From Gammaproteobacteria bacterium (lineage in GTDB: Bacteria; Pseudomonadota; Gammaproteobacteria; Poriferisulfidales; Oxydemutatoraceae): DNA of 12,385 nt. The DNA is taken from NCBI GenBank assembly GCA_007570905.1, contig RKSI01000090.1, positions 1 through 12,385 of the forward strand. Reading direction: 5' to 3'. The translations under genes were made by a program, and so were the position numbers. Shown here piece after piece: positions 6,906-12,385 of this stretch (position 1 is its first letter; each line of letters begins with the position of its first letter). The notes under the pieces were generated by a model. That model saw nothing but the letters and a program-made list of their open reading frames with translations. It ran no database searches and had not been told where the DNA came from.

Positions 6906-8129
6906 TTATATCCGGACTTGCGGCGTCGCCTCCTGCTCGTAAATGCGCTTCAGATAGTCCCGCCACTGGCTGAACTGCTGCTCGGCGTTGCCGGTGAGTT
7001 CCACCGTCTTGTCCTCGAACTCAATCACCTGCGGCGCAAGGTCGGCGTGAATCGACTCGCCCAGTTCGGCAAGGGCGTCGCGGTGCACCTTCATCTCGGC
7101 CCTGGTCTGAAAACTTTTTGCAATCAGGGCGGCGCTGGTCAGCGCCCCCGCAGCAGCCGCGCCCTGGCTTGTGCGAGAGTCGCTGTTGGCGGCCACCGCG
7201 ATGCTAAGCCCGGCGATGACGGCGCCGATGATGCCTTCCACCATGGCCTTTCTGTACGCCTCGCGGGCGGCCTTCGCCTCGGTGAAACTTTCCTTTTGCC
7301 AGACCGAATAACTCTCGTCCATGCGCCCGCTGAAACCCTCGTAGTGCGCTTGCAGGCGGTCAACGAACAACTGGTCGCGCACCCGGATGGCGCGGGTTCG
7401 CACCAGCATCGGGTCGTTTGCGGCGGGCAAACTCGCCAGCGTGAAGGTCTTTCCCTTGCGCTTAAGGTGCCTGCCAAACGCGCCCGGCGAGTAACTCGCG
7501 GCAAAGCGCATGTCGGCGACGGATTGCAGCAGCGCCAGTTCGCGCGCGGGTTTTTTGCGCAGCAACGCGGCGATGTCGGAGGCGGCCTCGGTGAACACCG
7601 GTTGATACGGGTCTTTGCCGTCGTTGCGCAAATCCTGGTAGAACGCCTCCTTCACACGGTGCTTGTAGGTCTTGCGGTGCCAGCGTTTGCCGGCAATATC
7701 CACCACCTCGATATGCAGCGCCACATCTTCGCCGTTGGATTCCTTGATGGAGCCGAGCACATACAGGTTGGCGGTCGCCTTTGCGTCCGGCGTGACGCGC
7801 ACCGCGCCGAAGACGCCGGTTTTTTCCAGTGCCTGTTTCGTCTGCATCGCAAACCGGTTGGCCTCGGCGCGGCGCAGTTCGGGCCAGACATTCTCTTCCC
7901 TGTAATCGTCCGGGTCTTCCGGCAGGCCGGGGTTGAAAACCGGCACGACGACATCCAGCCTGGGCGTGCCTTCTGGCAGGCCGGCGACAACCTGTTCATC
8001 GCTGATGGCGACGCCCGGGCCGACGGAAACCCCGCCGGATGACCCGCCCATAAAACCGCCGGTGGTGACGCACGCCGACAACAGCAATGTCAACGGCATC
8101 AATCCCGCTGTCTTGATTTGGCGTTTCAT
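6906..8129 (-). CDS. Outer-envelope lipoprotein with a central alpha/beta domain and Gly/Ala-rich helix, unrecognised family
   Basis: The protein has 407 residues. The N-terminus is a lipoprotein signal with lipobox LSAC, so Cys20 would be lipidated; the next residues (VTTGGF) lack an Asp at +2, favouring outer-membrane sorting. Residues about 40-160 look like an alpha/beta domain in which a helix (PELRRAEANRFAMQTKQAL) precedes strands such as ANLYVLGSIKES and ALHIEVVDIAGKRW. This style recalls TolB-N, LpoB or CsgG-type lipoproteins, but I cannot assign a family. A glycine-zipper-like hydrophobic stretch lies at 297-337. The start is well supported by GGAGGAGAAG upstream, and it overlaps the preceding gene by 4 bp (ATGA). 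It is probably the lipid-anchored component of the predicted assembly. Confidence 0.8.
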   Translation of the reverse strand: MKRQIKTAGLMPLTLLLSACVTTGGFMGGSSGGVSVGPGVAISDEQVVAGLPEGTPRLDVVVPVFNPGLPEDPDDYREENVWPELRRAEANRFAMQTKQALEKTGVFGAVRVTPDAKATANLYVLGSIKESNGEDVALHIEVVDIAGKRWHRKTYKHRVKEAFYQDLRNDGKDPYQPVFTEAASDIAALLRKKPARELALLQSVADMRFAASYSPGAFGRHLKRKGKTFTLASLPAANDPMLVRTRAIRVRDQLFVDRLQAHYEGFSGRMDESYSVWQKESFTEAKAAREAYRKAMVEGIIGAVIAGLSIAVAANSDSRTSQGAAAAGALTSAALIAKSFQTRAEMKVHRDALAELGESIHADLAPQVIEFEDKTVELTGNAEQQFSQWRDYLKRIYEQEATPQVRI

Positions 8130-8779
8130 TCTGGCTTCTCCTCCATGGTTGACTTCCTTGCCGGAAGGTTTTTGTATCTGCGGTATTCATTCCACAGTTT
8201 CTCCCTCTTTTCGGGGTCTTGTTCGGCTTCCGCCGCCGCGCGTATTTGCGCTTCAAGCACGCTGTCGTTGTCGGCGGGTGGAATGTCTTCGGGCAGTTTG
8301 CCGCCGCCCGGCATGGCTTGCGGCTGCGGTTCGGTTCCGGTTTGCGGCGATTGAAGTGCGGTTTCCCGCGCCGCGCCGTCTTTTTTGTCGCTGTCGGGTT
8401 CGGTGCCGGAAACCGATGACGACGGCACGGATTGAACGCTGCTGTCGGCGCTGTCAGCGCTGTCGGCGCTGCTGCCGTTGTTGCCGATGCTGCCGCTGCT
8501 GCCGCCTTCACCGGCGTTGCCGCTTGCACCACCGGCGCCACTGCCGCCGCCGGACAGCGATGTCTGGCAGCGTTCAAAACGCGCCAGCGATTCATAAAAC
8601 GCCTTGTCCATCCGCGCGGTTTTTTCAGCGGCGGTGAGGACTTTGCCGTCTTCCCCGTATTCAATCTCCACGCGGCTGCAATCGTCATAGACGGAAGCGG
8701 GGGCATCGCTCTCCTCGCCCCACGCCGCCGGCATTGAAAGCAGCAAGGCAATGACAGGCAATCCGGCGATGTAATTCAT
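8126..8779 (-). CDS. Secreted/periplasmic protein with two Cys and a Ser/Gly-rich linker, unrecognised
   Basis: The protein has 217 residues from ATG 8779. A signal peptide MNYIAGLPVIALLLSMPAAW is likely cleaved near Gly21. Residues 30-73 form a small conserved-looking domain with Cys34 and Cys71, which could form a disulfide. Residues 75-165 are low complexity, rich in Ser, Gly, Asp and Pro, with an S-A-D triplet repeat at 104-112 coded by a 9-bp tandem repeat around 8437-8469. The C-terminal helix (DSVLEAQIRAAAEAEQDPEK, then REKLWNEYRRYKN) is charged. An alternative ATG at 8788 adds three residues but has no ribosome site; neither start has a strong one. The frame extends much further upstream only as a shadow of moaA. 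It is the first gene of the cluster, overlapping the lipoprotein gene by 4 bp. Confidence 0.7.
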   Translation of the reverse strand: MNYIAGLPVIALLLSMPAAWGEESDAPASVYDDCSRVEIEYGEDGKVLTAAEKTARMDKAFYESLARFERCQTSLSGGGSGAGGASGNAGEGGSSGSIGNNGSSADSADSADSSVQSVPSSSVSGTEPDSDKKDGAARETALQSPQTGTEPQPQAMPGGGKLPEDIPPADNDSVLEAQIRAAAEAEQDPEKREKLWNEYRRYKNLPARKSTMEEKPE

Positions 8780-8819
8780 GCGGTGCATCTCGTTCGGCCC
8801 GGTTTCAGGGAGAATGCTT

Positions 8820-8825
8820 ATTGTA
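8820..8825 (-). promoter_or_regulatory. Candidate -10 box (TACAAT) ahead of the envelope gene cluster
   Basis: TACAAT reads on the minus strand in the 50-bp gap between the moaA stop and the first cluster gene, about 40 bp before ATG 8779. No good -35 is seen at 17-18 bp; the upstream bases are the end of moaA. Transcription could equally continue from moaA. Confidence 0.25.
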
Positions 8826-8829
8826 GCAC

Positions 8830-9900
<1,071 letters not shown>

Positions 9901-9910
9901 CACACTCCCT

Positions 9911-9916
9911 ATTATA
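9911..9916 (-). promoter_or_regulatory. Candidate -10 box (TATAAT) immediately before moaA
   Basis: A perfect TATAAT lies on the minus strand with only 10 bases between it and the moaA ATG at 9900. If used, the transcript would be nearly leaderless or would start within the short leader, which conflicts with the AGGGAG ribosome site. No recognisable -35 lies upstream in the GC-rich sequence. It may be incidental. Confidence 0.2.
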
Positions 9917-9938
9917 AGGACTGCGGCGGGCGGCGGCG

Positions 9939-10012
9939 TGGAGCGGGCGAAGGGAATCGAACCCTCCTCACCAGCTTGGGAAGCTGGGGTAATACCACTA
10001 TACTACGCCCGC
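9939..10012 (-). tRNA. tRNA-Gly, anticodon CCC, with encoded CCA
   Basis: The minus strand folds into a full cloverleaf of 74 nt. The 7-bp acceptor stem is GCGGGCG/CGCCCGC with discriminator U, followed by an encoded CCA. The anticodon stem is CCAGC/GCTGG around the loop TTCCCAA, giving anticodon CCC (positions 9978-9980), which reads GGG glycine codons. The T arm is GAGGG, loop TTCGATT, then CCCTT. It sits between rplS and moaA and could be processed from a transcript shared with either. Confidence 0.95.
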
Positions 10013-10126
10013 GCAGAAAGCCGCCTGAAAGAGCCGTCCGGAATACCTCGCGGAATACCCCCGGAGAACGCTCCCGAAAGGCCGCTCGCAAGACCCGGCA
10101 AAGAGCGCGCCCGGCGGCGCCGGCGG

Positions 10127-10480
10127 CTAATTTTTCCGCAGTTTTTCCTTGACGCGCGCGGCCTTGCCGGTGCGCCCGCGCAGGTAATACAACTTGGCGC
10201 GGCGCACCTTGCCGCGGCGCTTGACGCGGATGCCCTCTATCAGCGGGCTGTGGGTCTGGAACACGCGCTCGACGCCCTCGCCGTTGGAGATCTTGCGCAC
10301 GGTGAACGACGAGTTCAGCCCGCGGTTGCGGCGGGCGATGACGACGCCCTCAAACGCCTGCACGCGCTCGCGGCTGCCCTCGCGCACCTTCACCTGCACG
10401 ACAACGGTGTCGCCCGGCGCGAAGTCCGGGGGTTCGGCGGTCATCATGCCGGCTTCTATTTCGCGCAGCAGTTCAGGCAT
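10127..10480 (-). CDS. rplS: 50S ribosomal protein L19
   Basis: The protein has 117 residues, the usual length of bacterial L19. It sits at the 30S-50S interface. Diagnostic phrases are PDFAPGDTVVVQVKV (18-32), RVQAFEGVVIARRNRGLNSS (39-58), HSPLIEGIRVKRRGKVRRAK (77-96) and LYYLRGRTGKAARVKEK (98-114), all standard for the family. I chose ATG 10480 because GGAGAAAG lies upstream and the family begins just before a short amphipathic helix (PELLREIEAG). Longer in-frame starts lie within trmD. It overlaps the end of trmD by 8 bp, consistent with coupled translation. The 114 bp after it, up to the tRNA, hold no gene and no clear intrinsic terminator. Confidence 0.97.
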   Translation of the reverse strand: MPELLREIEAGMMTAEPPDFAPGDTVVVQVKVREGSRERVQAFEGVVIARRNRGLNSSFTVRKISNGEGVERVFQTHSPLIEGIRVKRRGKVRRAKLYYLRGRTGKAARVKEKLRKN

Positions 10481-11258
10481 TGTCTTTCTCCATCGGTTGT
10501 GCGGGTTGTGCGGATTGCCCTGCCCGCTTTTCTTCCAGGTGTTCGGCAATCATCTTCTTTTCCTCATCGTTCAGGCGGCGCGCGCGGAACAAGTCCGGCC
10601 TTTTCTCGAAGGTTGCGACCAGCGATTGTTTCAGGCGCCAGCGGCGGATTGCCTCGTGGTCGCCGCCGAGCAGCACCTCCGGCACCCGCGCACCGCGGTA
10701 TTCGGACGGACGAGTATAATGCGGACAATCCAGAAGTCCAGTCATGAAGGAATCCTGGCGCGCCGATTCGCCGTGCCCGAGCACGCCGGGGAGCTGGCGC
10801 ATCACCGCGTCGGCCAGCACCATCGCGGCCAGTTCGCCGCCGCTGATAACATAGTCGCCGAGCGACCATTCCTCGTCCACCTCCAGTTCCACCAGACGCT
10901 CGTCCACGCCCTCGTAGCGCCCGGCGAGCAGCACCAGGCCGTCGAGACCGGCCAGGCGGTTGACCTCGGCCTGCGTCAGGCGCCCGCCGCGCGGCGTCAG
11001 GTGGATGACGCGAAAGCGCCCGGACTGGCGGGCGCGCGCCGCGTGCAGCGCCTTTGCCAGCGGCGGCGCCATCATCACCATGCCGGGGCCGCCGCCGTAG
11101 GGCCGGTCGTCCACCGCGCCGTAGGCGTTGTCGGCGTGGTCTCGCGGGTTCCACGCTTGCAGCGTCAGCAGACCGCGGTCAATGGCGCGCGCGACGACAC
11201 CGCCGCCGGCGAGCGCGGCAATCATCTGCGGGAACACGGTTATGATGTCAATTCGCAT
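10473..11258 (-). CDS. trmD: tRNA (guanine-N1)-methyltransferase TrmD
   Basis: The protein has 261 residues. TrmD methylates G37 of tRNAs reading C-starting or G-ending codons, using SAM bound in a trefoil knot, and so prevents frameshifts. The start MRIDIITVFPQMI is the family's canonical N-terminus. Knot and SAM-site motifs are visible: RPYGGGPGMVMMAPPL (52-67), LAGRYEGVDERL (111-122), WSLGDYVISGGELAAM (131-146) and LPGVLG (156-161). Arg154 and Asp169, catalytic in the E. coli enzyme, are conserved (Asp in RQDSF). AAAGGA precedes ATG 11258. The frame is open 54 codons further upstream, but that stretch is a repeated junction sequence and not TrmD. The last 15 or so residues are Gln/Ala/Pro-rich. 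The gene is 131 bp downstream of rimM and overlaps rplS by 8 bp. Confidence 0.97.
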   Translation of the reverse strand: MRIDIITVFPQMIAALAGGGVVARAIDRGLLTLQAWNPRDHADNAYGAVDDRPYGGGPGMVMMAPPLAKALHAARARQSGRFRVIHLTPRGGRLTQAEVNRLAGLDGLVLLAGRYEGVDERLVELEVDEEWSLGDYVISGGELAAMVLADAVMRQLPGVLGHGESARQDSFMTGLLDCPHYTRPSEYRGARVPEVLLGGDHEAIRRWRLKQSLVATFEKRPDLFRARRLNDEEKKMIAEHLEEKRAGQSAQPAQPMEKDNA

Positions 11259-11400
11259 TGCGTGTTCCTTTGCCGGCGGGCGCGGCGGGCGCGGCGGGCG
11301 TTTGCGGGGACATGGTTGCGGCGTCAGTTCGCATCGCCTGTTCCTTGCGCGGCGGGCGCGGCGGGTGTTTGCGGGGCATTGTTGCGGCGTCAGTTCGCAT
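11249..11400. repeat. Tandem copies of the rimM-trmD junction
   Basis: The plus-strand phrase CA(A/G)TTCGCAT recurs at 11249-11258, 11325-11334 and 11391-11400, spaced 76 and 66 bp. Between occurrences the same elements repeat: an AAGGA-like site, a Gly/Ala-poor C-rich run and GCGGCGTCAG. The first occurrence is the trmD start codon region and the last is the rimM stop region. Each copy on the minus strand carries an AAGGA-type ribosome site followed by ATGCGAA(C/T)TGAC, so the 131-bp gap contains duplicate start-like sites. The 10-bp difference between periods is an extra GC-rich unit. Confidence 0.75.
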
Positions 11401-12142
11401 CGCACCATTCCTTGCGCCAATCCACTTCTATTGTGCCTCCGCGCGTGTCCACGCGCTTGACGACATCCCGGATATACGGAATCAGGCAGGTGGCGCCGGC
11501 GGCGGACACTTCCAGCACATCGTTGGCGCCGGTGGCAATCAGGCGCGACACGGCGCCCAGCACCTCGCCGCGCAGATTGACGACTTGCAGGCCGGTGAGT
11601 TGAAACCAGTAATATTCGCCGGGCGCGAGCGGCGGCAACTGTTCCTTTGTGATGGCGATGTCAAGGTGCATCAACTCGAGCGCCTGCGTGCGGTCTTCAA
11701 CGCCCGCGAGTTTGGCGACCAGGCCGTTGCCGTGCGCGCGCACTTCGGCGACTTCGTATTGCGTCCACCGCCTGGCGCCGACAAGCCAGCGCTGGTAACG
11801 CGCGATGTCGAGCATGGTTTCGGTGTGGGAACGCACGCGCACCCAGCCGTCGCAGCCGAACACGCCGGAGATGGCGCCGATGATGAGGAGGTCGGGGGTG
11901 GGGGTGCCGGCGCTGGTGGCGCGGGCGCCAGCGGCGTCAGTGGCAGTGGCGGCGGCGGTGTTGCCGGCGGTGTCTATGGTGGCAGCGCTGGCGGTGTCTA
12001 TGGTGGCAACGCTGGCGGCGTCGCCCGGAGTAGCGCTGGCGGTGGCAGGGCCAGCATCCGCGGCGGCGCCAGGAACAACGCCGATGGCGGCGGCAATGGC
12101 GGCGTCAGTGGCAGCGTTGCCGGACTTTCCGTTCTGTGCCAT
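11390..12142 (-). CDS. rimM: Ribosome maturation factor RimM with a long low-complexity N-terminal extension
   Basis: The protein has 250 residues; typical RimM is about 170-180. RimM binds S19 and assists 30S head assembly and 16S rRNA maturation. The recognisable protein starts at about residue 84 (DLLIIGAISGVFGCDGWVRV). The N-terminal beta-barrel domain is followed by a PRC-barrel domain from about 175 (GEYYWFQLTGLQVVN, later GANDVLEV, IPYI and TIEVDWRKEWCDAN). Residues 1-83 are Ala/Thr/Gly/Ser/Asp-rich with the repeat ATIDTASA-ATIDTAG at 46-60. The start at 12142 has no clear ribosome site and a strong stem-loop sits just upstream. Within the extension I see no ATG closer to the core, so a GTG or TTG start near the core remains possible. 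The C-terminus ends within the duplicated junction described separately. Confidence 0.93.
   Translation of the reverse strand: MAQNGKSGNAATDAAIAAAIGVVPGAAADAGPATASATPGDAASVATIDTASAATIDTAGNTAAATATDAAGARATSAGTPTPDLLIIGAISGVFGCDGWVRVRSHTETMLDIARYQRWLVGARRWTQYEVAEVRAHGNGLVAKLAGVEDRTQALELMHLDIAITKEQLPPLAPGEYYWFQLTGLQVVNLRGEVLGAVSRLIATGANDVLEVSAAGATCLIPYIRDVVKRVDTRGGTIEVDWRKEWCDAN
11966..12013. repeat. Two tandem 24-bp units inside the rimM extension
   Basis: The plus strand carries two adjacent 24-bp copies (11966-11989 and 11990-12013) that begin GGCGGTGTCTATGGTGGCA and differ at one base. They code the 8-residue repeat around ATIDTA in the RimM extension. The period is a multiple of three, so the frame is preserved. 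This looks like slippage or unequal-exchange expansion. Confidence 0.85.
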
Positions 12143-12153
12143 GCGCGTTTGCG

Positions 12154-12175
12154 CGGCGCGCCGGCAGGCGCGCCG
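12154..12175 (-). promoter_or_regulatory. Strong GC stem-loop in the rpsP-rimM gap
   Basis: Two GGCGCGCC arms (12155-12162 and 12167-12174), extended by one more C-G pair, can form a 9-bp stem with a GGCA-type tetraloop. It occupies most of the 39-bp gap, about 12 bases before the rimM ATG, where a ribosome site would be expected. No T-run follows, so it is not an intrinsic terminator. It could limit rimM translation or be a processing site; this is inference. Confidence 0.4.
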
Positions 12176-12181
12176 GTGGGG

Positions 12182-12385
12182 TTATGAGGGTTTGGAAGAG
12201 TCCGGAGTTTCGGGGGGTTCCGGTTTCGTGGTTTCCGCGGATGCTTTCGGCTTGGCGGATGTCTCTTGTTTGGCCGGGGCTTCCGGTTTCGCGGATGCCT
12301 TCGGCTTGGCGGATACCTTTTGCTTGGCCTGGTCTTCTGATTTTGCAGACGCTTTCGGCCCGGCAGATGCTTCTTGCTCTTCTTG
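12182..12385 (-). CDS. rpsP: C-terminal part of ribosomal protein S16 (rpsP) with an Ala/Lys/Pro-rich repeat tail; truncated by window edge
   Basis: An open frame of 67 codons enters from the right edge and ends at TAA 12182-12184, 39 bp before rimM. The visible protein is wholly low complexity: ASAGPKASAKSEDQAKQKVS, then AKPKASAKPEAPAKQETSAK, ending PPETPDSSKPS. The core is outside the window, so the identity comes from position: rpsP precedes rimM-trmD-rplS in most Proteobacteria. S16 proteins of some bacteria carry Ala/Lys-rich C-terminal tails, but this one is long (at least 67 residues) and repetitive with an 18-residue period. If the assignment is right, the tail would lie on the 30S surface. 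An unrelated Lys/Ala/Pro-rich protein is the alternative. Confidence 0.65.
   Translation of the reverse strand, partial: QEEQEASAGPKASAKSEDQAKQKVSAKPKASAKPEAPAKQETSAKPKASAETTKPEPPETPDSSKPS
12237..12385. repeat. 54-bp tandem repeats in the rpsP tail
   Basis: A unit beginning GC(G/A)GA(T/C)GC(T/C)TTCGGC starts at 12237, 12291 and 12345, an exact 54-bp spacing (18 codons). It codes SAKPKASA-type repeats. The last copy runs towards the window edge, so the copy number is a minimum. The 3-fold period keeps the reading frame. Confidence 0.8.

Noticed and set aside
9901..9938. Molybdenum-cofactor riboswitch ahead of moaA
   Set aside because: Only 38 bases separate the tRNA from moaA, too short for that RNA element, and no such fold is apparent.
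10013..10126. Intrinsic terminator after rplS
   Set aside because: A short GC hairpin near 10111-10123 is possible, but no T-run follows on the minus strand.
11259..11420. N-terminal extension of trmD by 54 codons
   Set aside because: The extension is the duplicated junction sequence and TrmD homologues begin at MRIDI-type starts with the ribosome site at 11258.
11258..12187. Plus-strand Gly-rich open frame of 309 codons opposite rimM
   Set aside because: Its Gly-rich character is the complement of the Ala/Thr repeats of rimM; no family features.
11966..12385. CRISPR-like regularly spaced repeats
   Set aside because: The repeats are in coding frame, adjacent without unique spacers, and have protein-repeat periods of 24 and 54 bp.

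Overview
The window is GC-rich, tightly packed bacterial DNA in which every gene I can support is on the minus strand, so transcription runs from the right edge to the left. The order rpsP-rimM-trmD-rplS, the style of the envelope proteins and the lipoprotein signal suggest an uncultured proteobacterium, most likely a gammaproteobacterium. I cannot place it more finely.

Right third (about 9.9-12.4 kb): the classic ribosome-maturation operon. It contains the end of rpsP (S16, with an unusual 54-bp-periodic Ala/Lys/Pro tail), rimM (with an 80-residue low-complexity N-terminal extension), trmD and rplS. A tRNA-Gly(CCC) gene with an encoded CCA follows, and then moaA, a radical-SAM enzyme of molybdenum cofactor synthesis that carries a short Ala/Thr insert. 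Several of these conserved genes have gained slippage-type repeats, and the rimM/trmD junction itself has been tandemly copied.

Middle (541-8779): eight compact genes, mostly overlapping or separated by a few bases, that look like one operon for a trans-envelope assembly. In transcription order they encode: a secreted Cys-containing protein with a Ser/Gly-rich linker; a lipoprotein; a membrane-anchored helical-repeat protein with a PEGA-like C-terminus; a membrane-anchored protein with PEGA-like repeats and an FGE-sulfatase-type domain lacking the catalytic cysteines; a 49-residue single-span membrane protein; a MotA/TolQ/ExbB-type proton-channel protein; and two membrane-anchored von Willebrand A proteins sharing a conserved N-terminal transmembrane motif with an Asp. 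I infer a proton-driven inner-membrane motor whose stator-like partners carry vWA domains, with periplasmic and lipid-anchored parts. No family I can name precisely matches the whole set. It is the main candidate here for an undescribed system.

Left edge (1-540): a roughly 250-bp spacer holding a diverged copy of the 3' end of moaA, then the N-terminal part of a probable type II restriction endonuclease (AccI-like), cut by the window edge. The real moaA end and its diverged copy lie in the same orientation on either side of the eight-gene cluster, which hints that the cluster arrived at, or was rearranged around, the moaA end.
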